Positions 11,201 through 22,850 of a DNA stretch of 64,000 bases are shown here, one piece after another. Under the pieces are notes generated by a model that saw nothing but the letters and a program-made list of their open reading frames with translations, did not search any database and had not been told where the DNA came from. This stretch comes from Linanthus parryae (Eukaryota > Streptophyta > Magnoliopsida > Ericales > Polemoniaceae). The DNA lies in assembly GCA_023055425.1 (NCBI GenBank), contig JALGPY010000002.1, positions 135,366,427 through 135,430,426 of the forward strand. The letters are read 5' to 3'. Position 1 is the first letter of the stretch, and each line of letters opens with the position of its first letter. The position numbers and the translations under genes are program-made.

Positions 11201-14200
11201 AAAGAAATATTTCTCACCATTGGCCCTCTCCGCCCATCACTTCTTTGAGCCACTTGAAACAGAGCCCAAGAGCTAGAGGGAGCTGTCATAGTTTGACTTC
11301 TTATTTTTTTACATCGATATCCAAACAGAACTAGGTTTTTGAGTTTCGAGTTTGATTGGTTTCTTACGTAACCGCAACTCTTGAGACCATCAAGGAGAGA
11401 GAGTTCTATATCGGACACCCATCGTTCCTTAAATTGCCCCAATGGAACGGTGAGCCGGTCATTCTGAATTATTAGTTGCCCTTTGTGGTCATTCTGAATT
11501 ATTAGTTGCCCTTTAGGACCCTATGTTCGAGTGTTTGTGCTTCCTAGCAAAAAACAAACAGACAACCCTCCTTAAGGGGGCAATCGACCTTTAGAGGATT
11601 CGCAGGACTTGCTAGTCAGACTCATCACACGTAGGTGATAGTATTGCATACAATTAACATTATTAAAAACAAAATACAATATATCCAAATAGCCTCCAAT
11701 CCAGAATTCACATTATAATAACAAATGTGTACTCAATTACAATTTGGATTATGAGTTAACGATTTCCATGTAACTGCATATAAGTTTATAGTCACAATGC
11801 CACTTTAAGCAAATGTATTGTCTGCACAGTTGCGAATATCGCAGGATGCATGATACGTATCTTAACCTACAAGATAATAAATTGACATGTCCATACTTAT
11901 TGGAGCACTGTAAATTAGACTCCTTAAGGACCCCAAGACAAAACGTGCTACTTCAAAAAAAACTCTTTTGAAACATTTATTAATTTATTTTCATTGACAA
12001 AATTTACTATCATAAATTATACAAACAGTATTAAAGCATGTTAGAGTGTAATGAAAGAATGGGCAACGTAGTGGTAGAGCATTGGAAGCCCCTGCATGAG
12101 GTCCCAGGTTCAAACCCGGTTGACGACAAAACAATTACTAAAAAATTGGGGAAAGGAATGAGAGAAATAGATATGGTGATATGAAATTAGAGGATGAGGG
12201 AGAATGAGTGAATCCGCAAATTGAGTGTTCGAGTAGTTAAAAGTTATGAGTCCGGTAGTAAAAAAGATCCGCTGATTTCATATGACCAGATTGAGGCTTG
12301 TGCCTCAACGATAATCTGTATATGTTTAGAACCTGAAGCTAAATTGTATGTAGATTTTCAATAATGTTTGTTTCTTCCGATACACGCACCAACTAATTTG
12401 CATTGATCATCATAATGGTATAATGTCTCTAGTAATCTAGGTATGTATTTCAGTATAAGTACAGTCAAATTTACTATTTCCTTATCCCTTTACAATAATG
12501 AATGCATATATTAAGGTCCCACGTTTCCAACTGAAAGTTTAGATTTCTTTGAATTAAATTTTGTTTGGTTGTTCCCCAACCCATGTCTCTCTGTACAGAG
12601 TTTATAGACCAGTGCTAAACAACTTAAGTTGGATACCAAGCACCGTAATTTGTACAAGAGGAACACTAAATTTCATTCTTCATGCAAAATTTTGAACTGT
12701 GTATCCATTTAACGTACGCTCTAGGGTACAAGCATATCTATATAAAACAAGATATGTTATGATAAACAAAAAGAGAAATGGAATTCTGATACATGATATT
12801 GCAGTTTTAAAATTCTGATTTCCGGTGCAAATATTAATTAAATTCTAGTTACACATTGGGATGTGAATCCTTTTTATTCTGTAAGAGCAACTTTGGCTAT
12901 CGGAATGCAATCCTCCATAACAACCTTGTAAAGGAAAAGCGAACAATACACTTTTTTGCTACTTAATTTCTCGATTGTATTTCTTATGGGTCAACTTGAA
13001 GACCACAAAGGACGAAACTTAAAGTAACGACCAGGAAATAACTCTGCTCACCGTTCCATTATGGCAATTTATGGAACAGTTGATGTGCAATAAGGAACTA
13101 TCTCTAAATGACGGTCCCGACAACTGTAGTTACATAGGAATACAGCCAATCAAATTGGAAATTCAAAAACTGATTTTTTTTTGAGGTATAGGAATCTGGA
13201 AACCGATAGAAACAAAATAAAGGGTCAAACACCTACGTAGTCTACCCAAGGATTTCAATAACGGTATCGGCCAGCGTATCGGCATCGGTCGCAGATAACT
13301 GCGGATAAGGGTATCGGCCCGTATCAGAGAAACCGTAACAGGAATTGCGGACCGAACGCGTGCATGCAAAAAAGACATTGTTTTGTATATCAAATATATT
13401 TATAGCCTTTTACTAGTTGTTTAGACCATGCACCTTAAAAAACATTACTACCATATGTACCTAGTCTACTTATATAATCACTAAAAATCCTAGTCTACTA
13501 TAAATCATTAATCTTAGTACTCCTACTATAATTTAACAAGTATAAAGAATAATGCCTAAATTGCTAAAGAAATATTGTGCAGTTATTATGATGATATTAG
13601 AATTAACTATGTTTTTTTTAGAAACAAAATTAACTATGTTATGTGATAATAATGTGATTTTAAGACTGAAATTAACTAGAGTCCCAATCATCCTACAATT
13701 ACTCCACTAATCTACAATTACTCCACCACTAGAGTTAACCCACGTTACTTTCAAAAGGAGAAAAAGATAAGAAAAAAAGAAACCACATCTGCCTCTCGCA
13801 AAATAAGGCAGAAAATGAAACACTGGTCAACATTTTTCGAGTCTGCTGCGCTTCTGCTTCCTCGGCAGTGCTTCTGCTTCCTCGGGCCATCGAACTTCTT
13901 CTTCCTCTGCAGCGCTTCTTCTTCCTATGTTAAGTTTTCGTTGAGTTCCAATACCAGTCCATGTCGTCTTCAAGATCGATTGCAGATTTTCTCTTCACGG
14001 TGGCCTTTTTTGTTCATACTCGATGTGTTCCGTAATCTTTACTTAAGTTCTATCTTTATTTCCAGATCCTTGAAGGTAGCAATCTAGATCGCGAACGACC
14101 CACCAATGGGATCGGGCTATCTAGATTCGAAATCGATACAATTTTAACGATTTTGGGTAACCCTACTTCTTCCTCTGATTTCCAGTTTCTTACCGTATCG

Positions 14201-17200
14201 GGACGTATCGCCCGTAAAACAAGGGTACCGTTCCGAATCAGCCGTTTTCCCTGAATCTCACATACTGTACCGGGCGAAACGGTTTCAGTTCCTACTGTTA
14301 CTGTTCCAAATCGCCCAGTACGGTACAGTACGGAACGGTATTTGAATCATTTTGTGTGGATCAAAAAAGTGATAGGCGCAAAGAGCCAAGAGTGAGAATA
14401 GTTGTTTGTGCTCCTAAAGGTTGAGGCAATGTGCCGTCCAATAATTGATGGCACACATGCAGGAACAAGTGCAAGTCTATGTTGCCAGAAACGTGGAACA
14501 TTGCGGTACGTGGAACAAGAAACACAGTAGGTAGCGGTACGCTGGGGGTAGACTTCTATGGAACACTGCCCGGGACGAAAAACGATTTCCAGGAACGGGG
14601 AACGTTGATTGGGACGATTTTTCCTACATTTATCCAAAAAGTCCCCTAATATTAATTTAGTGTTAATACTTACATTCTCAAGACCAATTACCATAATAAT
14701 AAATACAGGATTTGAACTGTTAATAACTACTTTCTGGCTATAATAAGTTGGAGTCTCCTAAAAAAGACTTTAGGTATTGTATTAATTAATGACTCATGGG
14801 AAATTGTGATTGTGTTTCCTTTAGGGTACGTTTGGTTTTCTAGGACTAGTGGTATTAGCTAGGATTGGACTAAATATAGTCCAGGTATTAATTAATATTG
14901 TGTATGGTTGTTCTGGACTAATTTTAATACCGTGGTAAATAGTGAAAAGATGGTGTTTATTACACCAAATTAGTCCCCTCTTGGATTGGACTATTTATAT
15001 CTTAATGCTGAATTAGTACTGCACAAACCAAACACATTATTAATTATAGATCAGCTAATCCAATCCAATCCGGAAAATTTAGTCCAGTCCAAATAGTCCG
15101 GAAAACCAAACGTGCCATTAAGAAAAATCAAATTTTATAATTATTGATATAGTTTAATTAGCTGGCAGTTTTTAGGAATATGAGATATATTTTTAATATA
15201 GTCCTAATAATAAAATAGAGTCCTATCAAACAACTCTTCCTATTCCAGCATACATTATTTCCTAACCTAAACTCAAACCAAATATTATTACAAAGAGCCG
15301 TAAGTGAAAATAAATTTAACCATGAAAAAACAAAGCAAAACTGGGGAATATGAAGGAAAAAATGAATCAGATGATAAATAAGTAAGTTCTTTCCTAACAG
15401 CCTGAACTTCCCTCCCTATCTTAAAATTTTGGGACGTCGTGTTTAGCGATCCGCTTCAAAAACGTATCGCGTTCCGGTACGAACGACCCCGATCCCAAAA
15501 CAAATAGCCGCGTATTGCGATCGGGGTCGTTCGTACCGGAACACGGTACGTTTTCGACCCGGATCGCTAAACACGGCATCCCAAAATTTGAAGAGAGGGA
15601 AGGAAGTTCAGACAGTGAGGAAAGAACTTACTTATTTATCCATCAGATTCATCTTGTCCTGCATCTCCTCCAGTTTTGCTTTGTTTTTTCATTTATGGTC
15701 AATCTTAGGTTAGAGTTTAGGTTAGCAAATAATATATGCTGGAATAGGATGGGTTGTGATAGGACTCTATTATAATTATTTAGGATTACTATATTAAAAA
15801 TAGATCTCAATTTCCTAAAAACTGCCAGCTAATTAAACTACGTCAATAATTATACAATTTGATTTTTATTAAAGGAAACACAATCACAATTTTCCATGAT
15901 TCCTTAATATACAATAACTGAGTGTTTTTTAGGAGACTCCAATGGATTATACCCAGAAAGTACTTATTAACAGTTCAAATCCAGAATGTATTATTATGGT
16001 AATTGGGCTTGAGAATGCAAGTATTAACACTAAATTAATATTAAGGGACTTTTTAGATGAATGTAGAAAAATTGTCCCAATTAACATTCCCCGTTCCTGG
16101 GTTTTCGTCCCGGACAGTGTTTCCATAGAAGCCTATCCCGACCATACCCCGTACCGCTACCTACCGCATTTCCCGTTCCCGTTCCACATACCGCAGTGTT
16201 CCTGGTAACAGAGGGCAGAACCTCTTTGGTTTTGCCTCTTTGTCTTTGTATCGTCTTCATCCTCTATCCTCTACAATGCTAGAGTACAATTGTATTCCTT
16301 TTTTGTTTTATTTTACTTTTTTTTCCTTTTATTCATTACACTTAAGGGGTTTTACAGATTTTTATTCTTACGCTTTAGGGGTTTTACAGATCAGCTCCCA
16401 AACATTTGAATTACTCTTGCAGCCCAGCTGCACCAGAAAGCATCCGGCAAGAGGTACAGCACCTGAGAGAAACATGCTTCTTCAGAGACGTCAGTACTCT
16501 GGTTCTGTATGGGAAATGTGCAAGGATGTTTTCTAACGGTGAGGTTTATAAATCTTCTCTTCCTCAAGGAGCTGAGCTTTCAAAGGCTTTGTTGAGGATC
16601 GTCTTACTTTTGCATTCATGGTCTTCCGCCTCAGCATATGACCCCCAAAGGGGAGAAATTAGAGAGTTCATGAGAACAACAGCGCTGAAAGGAGATCTTT
16701 CGTGCTACAATTAGCAGCAGTTGCGGTGATGAAAATATTTTTAGCCTGTGAACGAATGTGATTATTGCGCAACAAACAACCTCCTCATGACCAAGAGTGC
16801 AAAGAGAATAGTTTCAAACCTTAAGAACTATGCCTTGTATAGAACAAAGAGTCCCAAAATACAATACTGACATATTAACATGGAGCAACATTATATGTTC
16901 GTAAAGCTACATACATGAAACCCCGCAGCACTAGCATTGACTCAAACCCTTAAACTACTGAAAGCAGTTTTCTTATAGTTATGTACAATCAATTCAGAGA
17001 GAAAAAAAATGATGATGATATTAGAACGCAATGCAGAATTTGAGTGGCTTTAATTCGCAAGCTCCAGGTCGTCGTAATCCTTGTATAAACCAAGAATATC
17101 ATATAAGGAAAACTGGAGCCCTATAAACCAGGATTGTTGGAGTAACTCATCACAAAGATGATGAAAAGTGAAGATATGAGCTTTGCTTCTAGAGAAACCA

Positions 17201-20200
17201 AGGGAAGATGAGAATCCAGAGAGAGAAAGGTGCAATCTGATGAAAATTGGAGAATGTTTGCAACCTCAAAACCAAAAGGGGCCTTTTGGGTTTGGACTTT
17301 TCTAAGTAATAGGAATGATTGAATGAATAATGTTAATGGTCGATCCTACCATTAAATGAAAGAGCAGTAAATATATTGAGTGGTGACTGGAACCCCTTAA
17401 TTTGTTACTCCATTCTGGGGGGACAGAACTCCTCAGACCTCAGGTGATTCCAAGACTACCTAAACAACATGATGTGTGTAAATTACCAACCCCGGACAAT
17501 GGTTTGTTTGACTTCAGTGCACGGCAATTTGTTCTGGAGTTGACATCAGCATACCTTACATAATCTGATAGGATTTATGGAGCAGAAGAACATATGTAAA
17601 CGACAAGCTCTTTATCTATACTCATATATGAACTAGAAGTAAATTACTAAACTGGCATATTGTTGAAGCCAATTCAATTTTTTCGGATAGTGTGCAGTAT
17701 CGTTACCCCAAGTCCACAACTGATCATATCATAACAGTACCCATTAATAACAGCTAATAACTTCTCCAAAAACTATTCTTCAATGCTCATAACCATTAAT
17801 TGTACGTAAACCGGCAATTCATTGACATTGCCACTTTCCAAGAGTCTGTATTTGGAAACAACCACATGTTCCGAAAGGTATAAGTTAGACCATATATGGC
17901 GAGACAGTATACTTATGTGAACTCCAGCAACCATGCAGCAACTTCTACTATGGCATGAATCAAGAAGAGAGTTTTACGCCTGATTATACCCTTTAGAGTG
18001 CTGTTCCCTATAACCCTCTAACAGCCTGAAATCCATAAGACCAGCTAGTATAGCTATAAGATACATACGGGATCTTGTTAAGTGTTTCAGCTATAGCTTA
18101 GAAAGTTGATCGCCTGTTTCACTCATGCGATAAGGTGGAAACATCTAGCAAAAACTTCTTTTATCAGAGTTGATACTAATTCAAAATATTCGTAGCCAGA
18201 TACTATTTCAATGTCTTTATGTGAAAGGTTGGTTAACAATCTGCATTCTTGAGATCCTTCGAATAAAAGGTAAGCAATAAAGTATTCTAACTATGGAAGA
18301 TACCTTAATCAGTGTATTTGGTGTCAGATACCAGAGAGTCTCATGAGCACCTGGGCCATGAAGGCAATTACATCTGCAATATACAGCTCCGGCCTGCCAA
18401 TCTTACACCTGACTGTACCCTTCTATGTATGGTTCCCTGCACGACTCTTCAGCTGCAAAATTGGCTGGGAGGCTATTGGATAGAGAGTGGAACTTGCTAC
18501 GTCGCACGGGTGTGGGTGTGGGTGCGGAGCGGGTAGGGGACTGGGGGGGGGGGGGGGGGGTCAAATTCCCACAAACCAAAGGTGGGGGTTTAGCGGGGAT
18601 GCAGCGACTTAATTTATAATTTTATTTTATATATTGTTTCTGATACCATTATACTAATATAAACAATAACAATAATAGTAATCCAAATCACAATCAAACA
18701 GAAATTCATACACAGATTCAAAGATACCGAGTTGCCAGATTTAACAATATAATCACTTCTTGTCGTTGTTCGTAGCTCTGGAGAGACAAGAAATCTAAGG
18801 GTTAGAAATGTTAACACAGATGCACGTTTTTTTGGTTCAATTGTAGTTGTGTTTTAGAAGACCTCTCAACTAAAACTTTCAAAATGTCCCTGCCGCACCC
18901 GCAAAGCAACCGGAGCACGACCTCCCAGAAGCACCCGTGCAACATAAGGAACTTGGGTAAATGTTCTCTTAGATATGGTCAAGAAAGCATATCCTGACAT
19001 GTTTATTTATTGTAAATGAGGATCTGAGCCTTTAAAAAAAAAAAAATCAGAGGAAGGAGATTTACAAGAGAGGAGCAGAGAAAGGTAAAATCTGATGAAA
19101 ATGTTTTGAGAATTGTTTGCAAGCTGAAAATACCCGAGGGTGTTTTTTTGGGTTTGGCCTCTTTATAGTCAAATGAATGAATATTGGTATTACTGGACGC
19201 TGGTAGCTACCATTGGCAAGTAACTGTTAAATATCGGAATAGCTAAAGTCACCAATTCTGTGCTAAAATTGAGCACTGGAAGTGACGTGGGCAGCAATTA
19301 TATAAATTCTTTAACTTTTCTAAACTGCTTGGGGATCCACCCATGCTTCTTCTTCAACCTTCATCTGTCTGTACTCTTTCCCCTCACTCTTCCAACAATT
19401 TGAGAAGATAATAATGGCTGTCGGCACTCTCCACCAGTCCACTTCCATGACAACCGTCCACATTCTACCAATCACAACCCTACTCCTCCAACCACCAAAT
19501 CGTGATCGCTGCGTTGGTCTGTCTCAAACTTCTGTTTTCAAAATTTTCCCGCACCTCTCTGTACTCTCTCTCTCTCTTAATCTCTCTCTTAATTGATTAA
19601 TTTCCCGATTTTCGTTCATCTGAGGTTCAGGGTTCATCTGAGATTGGGGTTCGACCTGAATTCATGGTTCGAGGCTTGTCGGTTCCTCTTACGAGTGTTC
19701 GATGGTCAGGTTTAATGATTTGAATGTGCTTAATGGTTGACAAGTTGAGATTTGTGGTTCAAATTTTGCATTATAACAGTGAAATGCAGTTAGCATACAA
19801 CAACTCTGGGTGACTATTGGTCACTGCAAATGGGATTCGCAGCCGGCGGTGATTATGGCAATTTCGTTCAGTGTCGGAAACAATAAAGAGGTCGCATCCC
19901 AATTTGGTATGCATTTTTTTAGAGGGAACTACATGAGAAGAGTGTTCAGTGTTGTCATAAATAAAGAGGCTGTCTACGAGTTTGGTTTTCATGGTTTGAT
20001 TGGGAACTAGATGAGAAGAGTACGATAATGGTCGGTGGTTCTGGTAGGTGGATCCGTAGATGCGTTTTAGGTTAATTGTTAATCTTAGTATAGATACAAT
20101 TTGAAGGGACCATCAGACCATGAGACGGGAGGAGAGTAAGGGGGCTCAAAAACTTTAGTTGGAGTAAAAAAAAAAAGGTCAATGATTCAAATATGGTCCA

Positions 20201-22074
20201 GTACCAAACCGTACCTGGTGATTCGGAACGGTAACAATAGGCACAAAAACCATTTCGCCCTGCATGGCACGTGTGATTCAGATACATAGGCGAAACGGCC
20301 CATTCGGATTTGTACCCTTGTTTTACGGGCGATATGCCCCCGCACGGTAAAAACTGGAAATCAGAGGAAGAAGAAGCAGGGTTACCCAAAATCCCTAAAC
20401 CTGCATCGATTTCCGATCTAGAACACCCGATCCCATTCATGGGTCGTACACGATCTAGATCGCTACTAGATAGAACTTAAGTAGAGATTACAAAACACAG
20501 CGAGTATGAACAAAACCCAAACAAATCATGCACTTAGAGGCCACCGTGAAGAGAAAATCCGGAATCGATCTTGAAGACAAAATCGTCTGGTATTATAACT
20601 CAAACTCAACGATAAACTCAATATGGGAAGAAGAAGCGCTGCCGAGAAGAAGTCCGATGGCCCGAGGAAGCAGAAGTCTGATGGCCCGAGGAAGCAGAAG
20701 CGCTGCCGATGAAGAAGAGAAGAAGCGCAACAGACTCGAAGAATGTTGACAAGTGTTTCATTCTCTGGCGGATTTTGCGAGAGGCAACGTGGTTTCTTTT
20801 TTCTTATTATTAATTTTTTTCTTTTGAAAGTAGAGTGGGTTGACTCTAGTGGTGAGTAATTGTAATGTACATTAGTGGAGTAATTGTAGGATGATTGGGA
20901 CTCTAGTTAATTTCTGTCATAAAATGACATTATTATCACATAACATAGCTAATTTTGTTTCTCAAAAAAACATAGTAAATTTTAGTATCATCATAACTGC
21001 ACAATATTTTCTTTAGTAAATTAGGCATTAGTCTTAATACTTGTAAAATTATAGTAAGGTGAGTGGTCTAAATAACTAGTAAAACCAATACCGTTGCGGT
21101 TTTTTGCATCTTTTGACGATTATTTAGTAGTATTCACGCGTTCGGTCCGCGATTCCCGCTACGGTTACTCCGATACGGGCCGATCCCGTTATTTAAATCC
21201 TTAATATTAGTCCTTTGAGTGCCCAAATCTGATCAGGGCGATTGTAGCAGTGCTCTTTAAATACTCATAAATGAACAGGAATAAGGATATGAAGCTAGAT
21301 TTATGGCGTATAGGTACTCGCACTAATAATATCATAGCAATACCTTCTAAAAACTTATTTGAGCTGCTCCATAAATTATTCTACAATGCCCATAAACCCT
21401 AATTATACCCAATACTTAAGGGAATTCTAGCAACTATGCAGCATCTTCTACTTTGGCATGAAGAAATAGAGTTTTAAACCTGATTATGCTCTTTGAATTA
21501 TTGTTCCCTGTCTACCTTCTTCAGTAAGAAATCTTATGGCAAGGCTTATCCCTTGTCTCACTTACATGTGATACGGTGGACAAATCTACTAAAAGCTGGT
21601 AGGACTAATTCAGGTAAAGGAAGAAAATATCAAACAGTGGGGGTTAATAAAACATATCTCTTGGAACCTCAGTGTTCACTGCTAGTGGAAGTAAGACTAT
21701 ATAGGATGAGAGACTCCAAAGCAACAAGAACGCAGAGCACAAAAATAAAACTAAAAACCCTAAAAAAAAAACTCAGCAGATTCGCCTTAAAAACACCAGC
21801 CTGACAGAAGAGTAAAGGTCTACGAGAATTAACACAGAAGAAGAAAAAAAGATACAGAAAACCAAAAACAGAAGCAAACACAGAATACTAATCTGCCAAA
21901 GACACATACCTTGGTCGAATTAGAACTGAGAGGAGGGGGATCGAATTGGGTTCCATTAGAAGTGTCCTGATTGTTGTTGTCGTAGTCTTCGTAGGAGCAG
22001 AGGATGTCGTCCGATGAAGCGAAATCGAAACCCTTGGAATTAGGATTGTTGCGACCCGATGATCCGGAAGCCAT
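7171..22074 (-). CDS. FLOE1: FLOE-like DUF1421 prion-like protein (3 exons, 522 aa)
   Basis: Joining 22074-21910, 10285-9998 and 8286-7171 gives an open frame of 522 codons plus stop. All introns are GT-AG and phase 0. The N-terminus (MASGSSGRNNPNSKGF, then DDILCSYEDY) is the Asp/Ser-rich start typical of this plant family. Residues about 75-180 are a predicted coiled-coil/nucleation segment (FLEGISSRLSQLELYCYNLD). Residues about 215-460 are a Gln/Pro/Ser-rich low-complexity region. The DUF1421, UBA-like end (IEKMVSMGYRGDHVASVIQR) starts near residue 467. Arabidopsis FLOE1 is known to form water-responsive condensates in seeds and to affect germination; the same role here is inference. The assignment to FLOE1 rather than FLOE2 or FLOE3 is tentative. 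Intron 1 is 11.6 kb and full of transposon-like DNA; intron 2 is 1.7 kb. Confidence 0.88.
9208..9400. mobile_element. Possible Stowaway-like MITE remnant in intron 2
   Basis: The segment begins TACTCCCTCAGTGCC, close to the Stowaway/Mariner terminal word CTCCCTCCGTCCC after a TA. The facing end was not found, so this is at best a fragment. Confidence 0.3.
9998..10285 (-). CDS. FLOE1: FLOE-like gene, exon 2
   Basis: 288 bases, 96 residues, from EFHKSRMVRSS to SVEKHLQE. The acceptor reads AATAAGCAG then GAATTTC. The donor reads CAAGAG then GTAAGTT. It encodes most of the coiled-coil segment. Confidence 0.92.
11457..11514. repeat. Tandem duplication, period 30
   Basis: GGTCATTCTGAATTATTAGT followed by TGCCCTTT occurs twice, at 11457-11484 and 11487-11514, without mismatch. 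It lies in intron 1 of the FLOE-like gene. Confidence 0.85.
12058..12300 (+). mobile_element. tRNA-derived SINE-like element
   Basis: It has a box A-like stretch (GTAGTGGTAGAGC, 12068-12080) and a box B (GGTTCAAACCC, 12107-12117) at tRNA-like spacing, followed by unrelated sequence rather than a tRNA 3' half. This is the architecture of plant tRNA-derived SINEs. The ends and target duplications were not determined. It lies in intron 1, antisense to the gene. Confidence 0.5.
13250..14350 (+). mobile_element. Non-autonomous TIR element, copy A
   Basis: It is related along most of its length to the inverted copy at 20183-21200, with shared blocks such as CCCGTAAAACAAGGGTAC and CATCCTACAATTACTCCAC. 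The ends are imperfect inverted repeats (GATTTCAATAACGG against GATTCAAATACCG). It is rich in CG words near both ends. No transposase is visible, and no clear target duplication was found, so the class is unknown. Confidence 0.6.
14480..16209. mobile_element. Long near-palindromic foldback element in intron 1
   Basis: Two arms of roughly 0.7-0.9 kb are reverse complements of each other around a centre near 15505. Around the centre, GATCGGGGTCGTTCGTACCGG pairs with its complement across about ten bases. The outer ends are GTTGCCAGAAAC and GTTCCTGGTAAC. The left arm is longer because a MITE (14824-15117) sits in it. Long inverted arms without coding capacity fit a foldback or Mutator-like derivative; the class is inferred only. 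Confidence 0.75.
14824..15117. mobile_element. Tourist/PIF-Harbinger-like MITE
   Basis: 294 bp with ends GGGTACGTTTGGTTTTC and GAAAACCAAACGTGCCA (15 of 17 positions complementary), flanked by TTA at 14821-14823 and 15118-15120. TTA/TAA duplication is typical of PIF/Harbinger. The opposite arm of the surrounding palindrome keeps the uninterrupted sequence CCTTTAATAAAAATC in complement, a natural empty-site control. Confidence 0.88.
16406..16714 (+). other. Unidentified ORF inside intron 1
   Basis: A 102-codon plus-strand frame with a protein-like composition (for example QEVQHLRETCFFRDVSTLVL). A possible splice acceptor, TTACTCTTGCAG, precedes it near 16418. I do not recognise it. It could be a captured gene fragment or chance. 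It is antisense to the FLOE-like gene. Confidence 0.2.
17055..17335 (-). pseudogene. Diverged copy of the FLOE-like 5' UTR and exon 1
   Basis: The minus strand reads YDILGLYKDYDD where exon 1 reads DDILCSYEDYDN. GGATTGTTG and the GAGAGAAAG...TTTTGGGTTTGGACTTTT block also align in order with 21970-22230. The copy lacks the MASGSSGR start and ends in a stop soon after, so it is not a working exon. It probably arose by tandem duplication of the gene's 5' end. Confidence 0.5.
17700..18190. repeat. Direct copy of early intron 1 sequence
   Basis: It aligns by eye at about 80% over core blocks with 21290-21640, for example GCAACTTCTACTATGGCATG against GCATCTTCTACTTTGGCATG, followed by AGAGTTTTA and CTGATTAT in both. 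Both copies have the same orientation. Confidence 0.65.
18543..18560. repeat. Poly-G tract (18 G)
   Basis: An uninterrupted run of 18 G in intron 1. Its length may be unstable or affected by assembly. Confidence 0.9.
19050..19225. repeat. Second diverged copy of the FLOE-like 5' UTR block
   Basis: GAGAAAGGT, AATCTGATGAAAAT, GTTTGCAA and TTTTTGGGTTTGG occur in the same order as at 17210-17330. GACGCTGGTAGCTA matches GATGCTGGTAGCTA beside the real 5' UTR at 22248. No exon 1-like coding was seen beside this copy. Confidence 0.5.
20183..21200 (-). mobile_element. Non-autonomous TIR element, copy B
   Basis: This is the reverse-complement relative of 13250-14350. Its ends are GATTCAAATATGG and CCCGTTATTTAAATCC. 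Internal duplicated GCCCGAGGAAGCAGAAG words make short plus-strand ORFs that I regard as chance. Confidence 0.6.
21290..21640. repeat. Early intron 1 sequence, partner of 17700-18190
   Basis: This is the intron copy nearest the functional exon 1. See the partner repeat for the matching blocks. Confidence 0.65.
21910..22074 (-). CDS. FLOE1: FLOE-like gene, exon 1
   Basis: 165 bases encoding 55 residues from the ATG at 22072-22074. The donor reads ACCAAG then GTATGTGTC. The peptide ends SSNSTK and continues in phase with exon 2. The ATG is the first in frame and matches the conserved family start. Confidence 0.9.
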
Positions 22075-22262
22075 GGCCGAGCAGAGGCGATCCGAGCTTT
22101 GTTTGGAAAAGGAACTAGGGAGGACGATGTGTTCAGGAGGTGAGAGAGAAAGCTGCGATCATCTGAAGAGAAACGCTTGCGAAATTGAGACGATCGGAAA
22201 GGGGGGTTTGTGGGGTTTTGAGTCTTTTGGAGGTTAGACGAAGGACGATGCTGGTAGCTAAA
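22075..22262 (-). promoter_or_regulatory. 5' UTR / promoter-proximal region of the FLOE-like gene
   Basis: This directly precedes the ATG on the minus strand. It is the block present as diverged copies at 19050-19225 and 17210-17335. No clear TATA box was identified. Confidence 0.4.
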
Positions 22263-22850
22263 GCAACGTCGCTAAGTAATGAACTGATTGCACCATCTGC
22301 ATCGTGTCCCTATATTTTTCTTTTCTTTTTTTTTTTTGAGGAAATTTCTTTTCTTTTTTAATTATGTAGCAGTATGTCTCACTGGGTAACTTTGACCTAG
22401 TAATTTGAATAGCAAACCGATGTAGTTTTTTGATAAATTTTTCATAGTATTGTAGAGTAAAAGTTGCTCTATAATATGGTGAAAAAAGTATCAAAAAATT
22501 GTATTATTTTGCTATTCAAATCATGCGGTCAAAGTGACCCAGATACGAGTCAAAAAAGTCAAATGAGAAGAAAGAACTAGGACGAACTGGTATATATTGA
22601 GAAATTAATTTTGTCTAATCGTCCGTTTGAGCCAGCGATCTCAAATACTGGAGCTACCACCCTAATGCTGCTGTATATATATTTTTATTGTTGCAAATGA
22701 CGTGATTCTGAAAAAAAATATATATATATGAAATTTCTTATTTTTTTCTCCTTCATTTTGTTTAGCTAAAATGGATATCTTATTCTAGGAAAAAGCTACT
22801 AGGATCGCCCTACCCCAATGGAATAGACTAGTGATGAGAGTTGAGACTTA

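Noticed and set aside
12061..12130. Intact tRNA gene
   Set aside because: Box A and B are present, but I could not draw a full cloverleaf or a 3' acceptor stem; SINE-like relic is more likely.
18543..18560. Poly-G runs (also 34089-34100, 45962-45972, 48036-48045) as functional G-quadruplexes
   Set aside because: They are single homopolymers whose length may be sequencing or assembly noise; no spaced G-tracts.
20528..20749. Plus-strand ORF in TIR element copy B
   Set aside because: Made by repeated GCCCGAGGAAGCAGAAG words; copy A does not preserve the frame.
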